A stretch of 64,000 nucleotides of DNA from Thermothielavioides terrestris NRRL 8126 (Eukaryota > Ascomycota > Sordariomycetes > Sordariales > Chaetomiaceae), in contig NC_016457.1 in assembly GCF_000226115.1 (NCBI RefSeq), positions 310,001 through 374,000 on the forward strand. Direction: 5' to 3'. Shown here piece by piece: positions 46,925 to 58,800 of the stretch. The translations under genes were made by a program, and so were the position numbers. A model generated the notes under the pieces. That model was not told the origin of the DNA. It saw nothing but the letters and a program-made list of their open reading frames with translations, and did no database searches. Every line of letters begins with the position of its first letter. Position 1 is the first letter of the stretch.

Positions 46925-48028
46925 ATGTCCGGCATCGTGCACAAGATCAAGGAGGCCGTCCACAGCGACAAGGGCCAGCAGGGAGCCCCGGAGGGCACCT
47001 ACGGTCCCCACAGCAGCCGTACCGCCAACGCCGCTGACCCCCGTGTCGACTCTGACCGCGACAACTCGACCACTCTCGGTACCGGCCGCACCGCCGGCCA
47101 GGGAGAATATGGTAGCACTGGCTACGGCACCGGTACTGGTTACGGCACCGGCACCGGCACCGGCACCGCCGAGGGTACCTATGGCCCTCACAGCTCTCGT
47201 GTGGCCAACGCCGCCGACCCCCGTGTTGACTCTGACCGCGATAACTCGGCCACTATTGGGACCGGCCGCACCGCCGGCCAGGGAGAATATGGTAGCACTG
47301 GCTACGGCACCGGTACTGGCTACGGCACTGGCACCGGCACCGGCACCGCCGAGGGTACCTATGGCCCTCACAGCTCTCGTGTGGCCAACGCCGCCGACCC
47401 CCGTGTTGACTCTGACCGCGATAACTCGGCCACTATCGGCACTGGCTATGGCAGCACCGGCAGCACCGGCACGACCGGCTACGGATCGGGCCAATACGCC
47501 AGCGGCGGTGCCGGCTCTGGCGTCACCGGCGTGACCGGCACTCACGGTGCGGCCGAGGGCACCTACGGCCCTCACAGCAGCCGCATTGCCAACGCGGCCG
47601 ACCCGCGCGTCGATTCGGACCGTGACGGCCGCGGTGCCATCGGCACCGGTCCCGGCCCGGCCCCCAACACGGCCGGCCCGCACAAGAGCGACGTGGTGAA
47701 CAAGATGGACCCCCGCGTTGACTCGGATCTCGACGGCAGCCGGACCGTCGGGGGCAACAGGACCTTCCAGTAAGTAAGTAATTGCCGCCTGCTCTGCGCA
47801 TGGCAACTCACCCCACCCCACCTCTCGTAAATTGTTGAATGCTAACCTGCTCTGACCAGATCCGGCGCGGCCTCGACATACCGCGACCCCACTGATGCCG
47901 CCCAGGTCCCTCCTTCAGTGCTGAGGCGGCACATCGGGGACCCGTCGATCGAGCACGGCGATGTCGCGCACCATCGAGAGAGGCGCAACAGCGTCAAGAC
48001 GTACCAGGAGACCTTCAGCGGTATCTGA
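46925..48028 (+). CDS. glycine-rich repetitive hydrophilic protein
   Basis: Two exons, 46925-47769 and 47860-48028; 337 aa. After a short N-terminal helix (G-I-V-H-K-I-K-E-A-V-H-S) the protein repeats T-Y-G-P-H-S-S-R-x-A-N-A-A-D-P-R-V-D-S-D-R-D at residues 25, 85 and 145 with a 60-residue period, then again near 215, with a degenerate fifth copy (A-G-P-H-K-S-D-V-V-N-K-M-D-P-R-V-D-S). Spacers are Gly/Thr/Tyr-rich. There are no Cys, no signal peptide and no membrane segment. Composition resembles hydrophilin or LEA-like stress proteins, and the TATA-containing promoter with an A/C-rich leader suggests high or inducible expression. Both statements are inference. The second exon (S-T-Y-R-D-P-T-D to E-T-F-S-G-I) lacks the repeat. 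Tandem units are almost identical at DNA level. Confidence 0.8.
47091..47426. repeat. 180-bp nearly identical tandem duplication within an exon
   Basis: Positions about 47091-47246 recur at 47271-47426 with only a couple of silent differences. The unit length is 180 bp, a multiple of three, so copy-number changes keep the reading frame. Confidence 0.8.
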
Positions 48029-48288
48029 TCTCGTCTTCTTGTTTTGCTCGGATGGACTGGAATCAACGGGCAGAGTGCATCACCTTTCCTTTTTCCTTTC
48101 TCCCTTGGTTTGAGTTTGTTGCACGATGCTGCAACATTATCTGTCAGATACCAGACAACTCCGCTGGTGCTATTTCGAAGAGGCTTTCCAAATCCACATG
48201 GCGGTGAACTTGCCCTGTCTTACGTCAGTGTGGCTGGCGGGCTCATGACCGCCCATTTGATTGTGCAACTGGTGTATATATGTGCGGC

Positions 48289-49930
48289 TCAGGAGAACGT
48301 AACCTGGCGGCCCATCAGGCTACGAAAAGCATCGTCAAGGACCTTCCGCTTTTTTGCTCGGGCTGCTGACGCATCCTCTTCGTCCTTGCTCTCCGCTTCG
48401 TCATCTGCGCCTTCGAGCCGTGGGAGCCAGGCCCGGATCTGCCCGTCCGAATGCCCGCTGTAGACACCCCCTGGGGCGTTGCTGCCTCCCATAACCATAC
48501 CGCTGGAACCGCCGCCGCCGCCGGCTCCTCTCCATGCGACTGCTCATAATGTCAGGGTTACTTGAAAAATGTCTGTAGGGAGGAGCAATATGTTTCGAAC
48601 ACGTACTGCACGTTACCCGGTTCCTGACCGTCCTCTCCCCGCCTCGCCGGGTCCCGACGGCGGCCACGGCCGGTCCCATACCGCGCAACCTTGTGACGGT
48701 GGAACCTTCGTGCAGGTCCATGACCAGTATTTCGGTTTCGTTGGGGAAGAACAGGAGTTCCCTGCCCGGCGGCGTGAGACCGACGGGGGAGACGAACATG
48801 GTCAGTGTTCCCATCTGGCTGTTTCGGATACTGGGGCCGAAGTTCGCGAGCGTGTTCGCGCCGGTTGCGGCGTCCCAGACGCGGATGCGGCCGTCATGGC
48901 CCGCGGAGACAAGGTACGCGCCGTCGTCGGTCCAGGTGAGGCCGTTGACCGGGCCGGCATGGGCTTTTGCCGACAGACGCGGCGCGCGTGGCGTCTCCGC
49001 GTCGACGATGCCGACGGTATCCTCCTGGTCGAGCAGCGCAACTAGGCCGTTGGCCTTCCTCACGTCCCAGATGCGCACCCGGCCGTCCACCGAGCCGGCG
49101 GCCAGCACGTGTTCGTGGGCCGGCGACCAGGCGACCGCCAGCGTGGCGCCGGCGGAACCGCCAAGCTGGCCCGGGGACACCAGCGACTGTACGGCGGCAG
49201 AGGAGCGCAGATCGACGAGGCGCACGGCGGGATGTTGCGTCCCGCAGGCGACGAGCAGATGGGCAGCGATCGGGGAGATGGCGTGCGCGTACGCCTTCGC
49301 CCCGAGGTCAAAAGACCCCGAAACCGAGGCCCTCTCGGTGGACCACAGTTTCAGCGTCTGGTCGTAGGAAGACGACAAAAAAGCAGCGCTGTCGAACGGG
49401 TAGAAGCACAAATGGGTGATGCCGAAGCGATGCCCACCTACGGAGCCGGGGCCGGGGCCGGGGCCGGATGGGGCCCGGGGAACCACAGCCACGGGGTGGT
49501 AAGTATGGGGTTTCCAGGGATTCGCACACTGTTCGAGATCCCAGAGCTTGATGGCCGCGTCGGAGCCGCCCGAGATCATTCTAGTCATCGTGACATGGTC
49601 AGTCAGAGCAGGAGGGCCTGCGTGCCTGGCTTGGGATGTTGTTCTCTTCCTCACTCACATCCGTCCCTCGAACCGCTCAAGGGCCAGGGCGCTCACACCG
49701 GCCTGGTGCGCCCAAAGAGAAACCCTCCAGACATCAGGCCCTTGACCAGAAGGCAAGACACTGCTGCTACCTGCTGGCTGGCCTGCGGCGTCCTCGACAG
49801 GGCGTTCGCCGCCGTCGAAGCGGAAGCGCGGGGCTGCCGAGAAGGACGCAAGCAGCCCCGCCGTCTGGAGCCGGGCGAATGCGTTCGGCCCCAGGATCCC
49901 CGAAGACCGATCGAACAGGAGCGCATTCAT
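48289..49930 (-). CDS. WD40 protein, CSA/ERCC8 (yeast Rad28) homologue
   Basis: Exons 49930-49659, 49580-48607 and 48539-48289 give 498 aa; introns are 78 and 67 nt. CSA is the WD40 substrate receptor of a CUL4-DDB1 ubiquitin ligase in transcription-coupled repair. The start M-N-A-L-L-F-D-R-S-S-G is typical of the family. WD-repeat signatures include A-A-I-K-L-W-D-L, Q-T-L-K-L-W-S-T, G-R-V-R-I-W-D-V-R, G-R-I-R-V-W-D-A and a final G-H-S-D-G-Q-I-R-A-W. Before the last repeat, N-R-V-T-C-I-A-W-R-G spans the second splice junction. The C-terminus is acidic and then basic (A-K-K-R-K-V-L-D-D), a possible nuclear localisation signal. It is divergent from the gene at 50370, with 439 bp shared as promoter. 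Orthology is inferred from the repeat set and N-terminus; another nuclear WD40 protein is the alternative. Confidence 0.82.
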
Positions 49931-50369
49931 GCCATTGGGCTCTGATCTCGGGGACGGGACGGAGTCGGGCTTGTTCGTTAGAAAACACCGCCGTGCCTGG
50001 AGTTCGGGTCCGGCTGGCGGCTGTTGGGTTCGGTAGCTCCCGTCTGATGCCCTGATGGTTTCCAATGGTGTTCAGTTGCCACGCACTTACTGAGTGGCAC
50101 TGAATGGGAAGGCGGGGCGGGGTGCTTGCCTCAGCCCAACCCCCGCTGGGGGTTAGCGTTAGTTGCCTTACCCTTACCCTGAAGGTGCCGAAAACCCCAA
50201 CAACCCTCGACTCAACTTGATGGAAAGGCTCAAAGCTTCCAGGTTTTATTCAAAGCGAAGCGCTTTCACACACGGTAGTTTGGCCAAACCGGAATCGCCT
50301 TGGTTGTGTGTAATCAAGTGAACTGTCGGCTCGATCACGGATTTATGACCGGACAACGCAGCGTATTGG
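49931..50369. other. shared divergent promoter of the CSA-like gene and the gene at 50370
   Basis: Contains a 7-bp-arm hairpin (AACCCCC, loop GCT, GGGGGTT) at 50138-50154, followed by TTACCCTTACCCT. No gene. Confidence 0.5.
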
Positions 50370-51161
50370 ATGGAGTCGTCCCGAAACCCAAAATCTCCGA
50401 GCCCGGCTGAGACCGCACCTCCATCATCTGTGTCCTCGTCGACCACGTCGCTTGACCATGTTAAGAGACTCAGAGGGCGGGATGCCAACGTCTACGATGC
50501 CGTTGCAGGTGCGTTCTTTTGCCATACGTACCCAGCGCAGCAACGCGCATGCTCACCGCTGCCAGGTCGCATCACTCTGAACGAAGCCTTGAGCGACGCG
50601 GAGACCGCCAACGGCAGAGGCAGGCGGCGCTTAAAGTCGACCGCCGGCCGCTATTCGTCACGGAATCCGAAGCTCGCGCCAGAGGAGGCCCTCTTCCGGC
50701 GCAAGAATGCCCCGGTCCGCTACGCCGAGCAGGACATCTACTGGGCCAACGAGGACCTCCCCGATGGCGGCCTTGGCTATCTGCCCGACAGCGGGCTGCT
50801 GAAGTCAGTCCATGGCTACGCCAGCAGGTTCTACGAGGCAGCGGCGGCCCGGCTGGGTCCCAAGTGCGTTGTCGGAACTAGGATTGTCGACGAAAGAAGC
50901 ATGGATGAAACGGCTCTGCTGGCGTTTGGGATCCTGCTCGAGGAGGCCAGCCGCGACGCTCTGGGTAAGAGGGACGATTTGGTGTTTACCGAGGCATCAA
51001 TGGAGCCAAAAGCCGTGACTGGTGTTGCAGCAGTCCAGGAGACTCCCAGGATGGCGTCCGCTGAAGCGCCCGGCTTGGTCGGTGAGGCTTCAGCTGCACA
51101 CCAGACTCGCAAAGTGAAACGGAGAAAGGTGGCAAAAGAGGAGTCTTTAGACGACAAGTAA
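50370..51161 (+). CDS. small conserved-looking protein of unknown function
   Basis: Not recognised. The frame 50370-51161 is open throughout. A 57-nt intron (50509-50565, GTGCGT donor, GCCAG acceptor) is likely, because removal joins D-A-V-A-G to R-I-T-L-N-E-A-L-S-D and eliminates a Cys/Pro-rich patch; the product is then 244 aa. The N-terminus is Ser/Pro-rich. The middle (residues 70-170) looks folded: K-L-A-P-E-E-A-L-F-R-R-K-N-A-P, D-I-Y-W-A-N-E-D-L, L-P-D-S-G-L-L-K-S-V-H-G-Y-A-S-R-F-Y. The C-terminus is basic, with K-V-K-R-R-K-V, a probable nuclear signal. Expression is divergent from the CSA-like gene. A nuclear role is inferred from the basic motif only. The intron is in frame and has no stop, so both forms are translatable. 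Confidence 0.7.
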   Translation: MESSRNPKSPSPAETAPPSSVSSSTTSLDHVKRLRGRDANVYDAVAGAFFCHTYPAQQRACSPLPGRITLNEALSDAETANGRGRRRLKSTAGRYSSRNPKLAPEEALFRRKNAPVRYAEQDIYWANEDLPDGGLGYLPDSGLLKSVHGYASRFYEAAAARLGPKCVVGTRIVDERSMDETALLAFGILLEEASRDALGKRDDLVFTEASMEPKAVTGVAAVQETPRMASAEAPGLVGEASAAHQTRKVKRRKVAKEESLDDK

Positions 51162-54100
51162 CATTTGGCCGGACGGCTTGGCTATCGGACGTTTCGCTCG
51201 AGCGGGGTCGTCGCTGTTCCCGAGAAGAAGCATCTTCGGTAGCTCGCGGGTTGAGGCTGGAGGAGAAGCAAACGGCCCCTTTTTGTGCGCGCCCCCCCAC
51301 GTACTCAAGCTGCAGAAAACCAACAAAAGAAACAGCCAACTGCGTGAGGGCAGAACGGGTGAGAGTCGCGAGTTTGCCATCATCTTCTGCCGGAAGACGT
51401 GACAGGTAGAGTGGCACGGAAACTCGACTGAGGGAGAAAAGCAAGTTGGCTGCATTGCAGGATCGGGCAGGGGTCGGCGTCGATCGCGGCATATTTGCCG
51501 CTACGGCCCAACTGCTGCTCGTGGTGCTGGAGTCAGTGGTAACTTGGAACTCACAGGAGAGCTCTCTTGTTGTTGCCTGTGTGTACGGAGTTCGTGGATG
51601 CTGTGGCCGAGCGAGTACCGATTGACCGTGCAGCAGCCGGAGAGGCTTACAACTGCATCTCTACCTCGTACAGGCTCTTCAGGAACCAAGAACCGTTGCT
51701 GAAGCAGGCAGGGATCTCCGCGTACCGTTAACTCGAGCGCATGGAACTTGCCGTGGCGGCGACCTGAACAATGAGCGTGGCGTTTAACATACGTCTGTTC
51801 CCCGGAAGTTAATTCGAACTCATCAACACAACCTGGAACAATCAACGCCGCAAGCCCCGAGACAAATCGGCGGGGTTACTTGCACCCACCGCGATCCAAT
51901 CACGACACCCCCAAGGCAATCCCAGACAAACACACCGGGCTTGATCCAACCTGGAACAAGTGTGCAGAGTGGGCATCGCGCGTTTACCGATCGGGCGTCT
52001 TGGACCCGCACGCGGTATCCGTAGTGGACTGCGTAGTGTAGAGGTGTACTGTGTACGTGATCACACACCTCGGGATGCTGCTGGCGGTCAGAGAAGCGTG
52101 GGGGCGCGCACGGGAACTTTTGGATGTCCATGCATCTTCCCGCCTGCAGCTGGGTGGCAGAAGTGGAAATCCGTTTGGGATCAACGACAACGGAGCGACC
52201 CGGGGACGGCCGCATGAAACAAGTGCCATACGGGGCACAAGCTACACTACAGTGTACATACCCTACACGTGTGTTTACTGACTACGCGTTAGGCCATGCG
52301 TCGCGTGCCACCCGGGCTAACGAACGTGAGGACGGAACAATGGATTTGTGAGCAGTTGATTCAGTTCTCTCTGACCTCCACAGGACTGTGTGAGCTGACA
52401 AGCCACCCCCGCTCCCCTCACAATCCCCTCAGCAACTAAGACACCGCAGATCATGCTGCCAAAAACATCCAACAATCCCAACGGGTTGCCCCAAACAGGA
52501 AGCTGACCAGCCAGCCTGTCATTGAGGCCGGCCAAACACAGTAATCTGTACAATCGGTACCGCGGATACGCCGTTTCACTGTATATCTCCGTGTGATCGT
52601 CGTCGCAAGTGTGTAATCAACTACACCACTACGCACTGTGGATGTGGTTTCGGTTTTTCGGAGGGTGGGATAACTCGGCCTTCGGGGGTTCAGGTGCTTG
52701 CGCCTGTCGCGTATTCCACATACAAAAGCGGACACGGAAGCCCTCGGCGGACGAGCCAAAGGAGTGGGTGGGGACGAATCGGCCCAAAGTTCACTAGTCA
52801 ACGTTACTCTCTGCGCCTTGCTTTCCCCAGCCGTGGACTCGCCCGCGTGTCTGGACCCTCGTCCTCACCGAATGATTGGACGAACCGCTGGATCGGCTGT
52901 TCCATGACCGTGTCAGCGGGCCGGCAGTGGACTCTGGAGCGAGCTCAAACGGGGCTCTCTCGGGTAAAGGACATCATGGATACGCTAACTAGTGGAGTGG
53001 ACAGAACTTTCGAGTTCACGTTGACAGGAGCGGTCAAAAAAGTGGTGGGTATGTGCGAACTTTTGTGCGTCAAATGCTGCCCTCAACCGACGGTAAGTGA
53101 GGCAAAGCTGGGCCATCACGGTCGAAAAAATGACTGGGGAGCCTCGTGAAGTAGTGTACCGATGCGGACAATTCGGCCCTGTGGCAAGTGGGCGGTTAAC
53201 TCTCGTGAGGTGCAGCAGCTCAGCATCAGCGCCAGGCCCTGAGTGCGGGGCACCCAATAACTGTCCTCTTATCCATGTGCTTCACTTCCCTGTCAAATGG
53301 ATGTCCCTTCACTGTGTAGCAATCCTTGAGGCTGGTCACGTCACAGCCACGAGGGGCTACCACTGGTTGAGGTGCACCCATTTGGATGAGCCGCCGTGGA
53401 ACGGGAGAGCGGGAGAGCGAGCACCTTCCATTTGGGAACCCGAGGCACCCGTGCTCTGTCCCTTGATCCCTGAACCTGGTCACTCCCAACCTGTCACACG
53501 CTTTGGCAGGAACTTCCCACGTTTTCGGTAACCACCGAAGGCTCCAGTGGCCTCGGAAAGCTCTCAGAACACTTGAACCGACCGCGACTGCCCACCTACC
53601 TTTTTGTTTCACGGGGAAGTCTTGCGTCGTGAGGCGTGTGCCGACAAGCAACTCTCCGCGTTTCGCTGTCTTGCCTGCTTGCTTCTTCATGTAGCGGAAT
53701 GCGCATGGACGGGAATGAATCGAGGTGCTCCCGCGCCACAGATGCCCGAGACCAGAACCTTGTTGTTTGCTGTGCATCTGTAGTGTATTCCGTGCGCCTG
53801 AACGTTCCCGTGGTAGTGCACAGTAACGATGTCACCACATCGGGCAACGGCGGCAGGGTCTTTCGCTGCCGGATCGGTCGTCGCATGGTTCTGGCAAGCT
53901 CCGGTCCCAAGTCAGCCGGCCAAGGCTAACGACGGCTGCAAGGAGCCCGTCAACTTGGGATTGCATGGTCGCTCACTGCGTCCCGCCCCCGGCCTGCTGC
54001 ACCCTGCCCACCACGCGCGTCATGCATGGCACGTTCCCCCAAGAGCTCAGTCCCTGTAGTTATTCCGGACATATTCACACACAAGATGTGTATGCGCAGC

Positions 54101-55824
54101 TAACGTTATGTTCTTCCACAGGAGCGTACATCGGGCCATACGGTTACGTTCAAAGCAGTTCCTCGAATTCGCGCCGCTGAGCTGCTAACGTTAAGTATTT
54201 TGCATGCTAACCAAACGTGAGAACTCGGCGGCAAGGAAAACACTCGCGCCTCGCACTGCGCAACACGCTAACGTCAGTTGCACTAGTTAGTCTCCCGTGC
54301 GTTTTGGGGTTCTCCTGGGCCGATAGTTATACTCCTCGGTATCTGCACAATGGACTGCGTATTCTGGACCGCGGTCGACAGAGCGTCAGCTGGCAACAGC
54401 CTGGGTGGTGAGGTGCCAGGGGCCTGGGTAGCCATGGACTGATTGCCCGGCTGCCAGCTGTGTGGGCCCAAGAATCAAATCTCCGCCTCGCTTGGAGTGG
54501 ATCAGCCGCCACCAAAAAAGAAACGCGAAGGCCTCGAAGGGGAAACGAAGGTGAACTTTCGGGCTTAGAGTGTACTAAGGTACACCACACAAGCTCTTCC
54601 GCACCTTCGTTGACTCAGCATCCAACACTCAAGTTACACACTCTCCACCATGTCGGTGGTGCTGCTGGCGACCTCACTGTGTACCTTAGGTACCTGCGTA
54701 ACATGTATGTACCCACATACACAGTAGCCACCGCGATTTGTTAATCTCTTTCTGCAGCAAACGGGCGGGTGGTGAGATCGGGGAGCTACACAACACTAGG
54801 GAAGGAAGAAGAGGCTAAAACGCTGTGCCGATGCCCGTTCCTCCAAGCTCGCCCACATGCCTTGCCAATGACCCGAGCGTCGGGCTCTGTGGAAAGTCGC
54901 TTTACCCTAAAGAGTGTAGCAGAGGGAACCGAACCCGGCCCGGATGGGCGGTTGAAGCCCACCCGTTTGCGCGCCTTTGATTGTTCAGAGAACCAAACGT
55001 CCCCGGGCCCCCCTGCCCACCCCCGGCTCTCCACCACCCTGGCTCCGCCCAGGATCCTTGAGACGCGCTCGACAGGGTTGGACAACCCGAGCTTTCGATT
55101 TGTTTTCTCCCCAAAGGCCCAGACACCGCTCGCACTCTTGCCATTGACCGTCTTTTGCGGCTGGCCTGTCCCGCCGCTGCGCGCACACACCAGCCTCTGT
55201 GCGTGTCCCGACACCCCCTCGCCCACTTTGGGGCCTGCAAGGTGTGGACGAAGAAGGTCAGCGAGCTGCAGGGCTGCCGAATCCCGTCCACACGCCGGAC
55301 CGCATTTCTGGACCGAGCGTCCTCCCCACTCCGCCTCCAAGACGCGAGCGCGCTACACAAACCCGCACCCGCATCTTGCTGCCCAACTAGGTAAACGGCG
55401 GCCACTACTAACTTCCTTACTCGCCCGAACCGCTGTTGAGCGTGCTCATCGGTGGCAAGGCGGGAAGGGCCAAACAAATCGAAGCTGCTCAGCTAGCACA
55501 CAGGTTGGCCAAAGAGTGGCTTGCCGCACGCAAATCCCCCCTTCCCCCCTCCACCCCGCCCCGCCCGCCGGACGGCCCTGCGCAGGCTGGTTGCTTCTCG
55601 AGCCCTCAGACTCGCTCATCGACTGTGACTGAGGCTCGCAGTCACGGGGTCTGCCAGCTGCCCCTGCTTGGTCTGTCTTTCCCCCGGCCGTGGGCTCACT
55701 CCCCACTTGTGCTCCATGCTACCGCGGCAAGCTTGGTGCTTGCCCCGTTGCTTGACTCCGCCTCTGGCCGCCCGCCTCGTGTCAACAGCGTTCATGTGCA
55801 TGCACGTATAAAATTCCCCTAGCC
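51162..55824. other. 4.7-kb intergenic region, no gene recognised
   Basis: The longest gene-free stretch of normal composition in the window. Many short frames exist on both strands. The largest (54769-55632) starts at GTG, is Pro/Arg/Ser-rich and shows no domain. A GTACCTTAGGTAC palindrome is at 54681-54693. Long 5' regions are common for fungal regulators, and the gene on the right is one. Confidence 0.5.
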
Positions 55825-58800
55825 ATGGACCAAGGCCCGCCCGAGACCAAGCGGCCGCGGCTGTCGACTGGCCCATCATGGCCGGTGGGCGCTTCACACC
55901 ACGGTGTATCATTGCTGCATCCCACTCCGTCCCCAACGGCCGGCCAGCTGCCTCACCACCCCCCGCCGTCCGCTCAATATCAACAGCACTCACCGCTTTC
56001 CTACGCCCGCCCTTCCGGCCCCGGCGACCCGCCTCCGCCTCCGCCTCCGCCTCCGCCTCCGCCTCCTCCCACGTCGCAGGCTCCCGTCGATGACCGACGA
56101 CAGCATGAACCCGACAGGTTTCCGCCGATGCAAGAACACAGGCAGCCTCCGCACTCACCGGCACACCCCTCCTTTCTGCCCTATCCTACCAGGGATCCGA
56201 TGATCAAGGCCGACCCTGCCGATGACCCCCTGCCGCAGCTGCGCAGGCCGCTGTCGACCGGCGGCAGCATACCGGACAGCATGACGCCAGTGACGCCGCA
56301 TTCCGCTGTACCCCCCCCGCCACCGCCGCATCCTCCACACTCCCAGGCCTACGGCGAAGACCGGCGGCATGTGAGCTTCGACAACGGCTCACAGCCAGGA
56401 GGAATGTATAGCAGACAGCCGAGCTACCAACCCCCGACCCCGCTACCGCACCCTCAACCCTACGATTACCCGCCGCAGTACGCCTCGCATGGCGAGCTCC
56501 CGTACCCGATCCAAGTCGCGGCCGCGACGGGGAAGCGCAAGGCGCAGCGAGCGTCGCAGGTTTGTCGGCCCAGCCGAGTCGGAAAGATCTGCGACCGCGA
56601 GGGGCCAGGCTAACTATGGAGCGCGCTTCTTGTAGGCCTGCGACATGTGCCGCCAGCTGAAGGCTAAGTGTGACGAGCTCAAACCTTGTAAGAGCTGCAA
56701 GGAGAAGAACGTCGAATGCAAGTATCGAGAGGCCGTTCCGAAGCAGTGAGTCTTCCCTGTCCGCGGCCCGAGCAGCAAACCCTGGCTAACCTCGGATACG
56801 TAGGCAAGACAAGATGGCGGCAGACATACTGGATGCGCTCTTAACGCTGCAGAGCAAGTTCGAGACGTTCGAGCAGCGCATGGACAGGCTCGAGCATATG
56901 GTGGCCCTCAACCGGCCCTCGGCTGCCCCTACCGCCGAGCCCGCGCGGGACGAGGACGAGCGGCCCGAATCGGCCGAATCAGCAGCCCCCGTGGCCGGGG
57001 ACGGCGACCCAGGGTCGCCCGGGGAAGCGGCACCAACGCAGGCGCCCATAGACATCGTCCAGGCAAGGGCTATCACGCGCGACATGGAGGAAGAGAAGGA
57101 GGTCGAGCCCGGCCCCGTAGTGCCGCCCGGCGTCCCCTCGATTCCACCCAACCACACCACGCTAGCGGCTTTTCTCCTCAAGTGGCGGCCCATCGCGGTC
57201 CTCGTCCGTGACATCCTGGAAGCCGAGAACGTCAAGTACGTCGGCGAGTTCCCGATCCGGCAGGAAGAGAAGCGTGGTCTGCTGCGAGTCTGGGGCCGTG
57301 GCGAGGGCCTGGAGAGCAGCCTTCGGTTCGACAAAGCCGACAGGGAGGCCATCCGCGACGCCGGCGCGATGGAGGTGGTGCAGGACGATGTTTCGGATGC
57401 CGGCGGCGCTCCCTCGCCCGCCGATTGCTGGGGCGGCATCAGCGGCTCGCCCGCGCCCATCGATGGCAAGCCAGTCATCGGGCTGCAGACGCCCGACTTC
57501 AGCGAGTCACTTGTATGGAAGTACGTCAAGAGCTACCAGGACAACATCCAGAACATGCACCCGCTCATCATCCCCTTCGAATTGAACGCTATGGTGAAGC
57601 TCTTCTTGGACACCGTCCAACAGAGCCTCGGCAGGCAGTCTCGAAGCAGCGGCATCGCCAAGTTTGCCGTGACCCCGTCTCCGCAATCCGAGACCGGATC
57701 GAAGAGGAAGCGGTCTCCGGGTCCCGAGGGTGCGGGCGGCGAGTCGCCGTCGGGGTCGCCCAAGTCGGCCAAGCCCGTGTTTCAGAGGTCCATCAACAAC
57801 GCGCTAGTCTTGCTGGTGCTTGCGCTCGGGAAGATCTGCCTGCACAAGGACAGGATACCGGACGTGGTGCCGGTCAGCGAGCCGCCGCACGGCTCGCCGC
57901 TGGCGCGGAACGGGTATCCAGCGTCTCCCATCCAGGCCTCCTCGCCATCCCAGTCGTCGAACCCGCACTCGGCCGGCTTTCCCTCGCCCAAGGAAGGGGC
58001 CGAGCGCCCGGGACCAGGTAGCAGGCGGTCCTCCTTCCAAGGAGGAGGAGGATCGTCCCTCAGGGGTGGGACTTCTCTCAAGAGGAATATGGACGTGATC
58101 CCCGGGTTGGACTACTTCGCATATGCCACCGACATCCTTGGGGGCCAACTGGCCGGAACTAGCCTGCGGCATATACATGCCTATCTCCTCGCCGGATTGT
58201 ATCACGGCCAATTGGGGAGGGTCTTGGAGAGCTATGCCTACATCAAAGAGGCCGGCTTTGCGTTGCAGATCAAGATGAGGCCGTAAGACCGTTATCTCAG
58301 CCCTCTCGAGTTCATCATCTCCTCTCTGCTAACCTAATGGCCACTAGAAGCCTAGACCGGTTCAGAAAGCTGCAGGAGAGCATGCACGTCAATCAGAATG
58401 CGGTGACCCAGAAGACGGACAACCAACTCGTCTTCGCCTTCTGGACTTGCCTGCAGCTGGAGAGGTGAGCCGAATGCATCCACCAGCGGAGGGCGCGTAG
58501 CCCTTCCCCACCCCTCCCCGAGAGAGAGTCTTTCTGTTAACGTGAGGTTGGCCAGCGACATAATTGCCGAGTTGCCCCTTCCGCAGTCGCACATCCTGGC
58601 TTACGAAGACATGATGCCGTACCCCAACATTCAGGTGGCGCAGACACTGGGCTTCGACGAGCATGTGCTCCAGAGCTACCTCGCGCAGTTATACCTGCGG
58701 AAGAGCTTGAACCAGATTCACGGCATGCTCTACAACCCCGAGAAGCCGCAGCCGCTCCAGCGGGGCAACATCATCGAGCACATCCAGGAGTCCCTCGACA

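Noticed and set aside
54769..55632. 287-aa open frame on the plus strand upstream of the large regulator
   Set aside because: It begins with GTG, is rich in Pro, Arg and Ser in the way random GC-rich DNA is, overlaps equally long frames on the other strand, and shows no domain.
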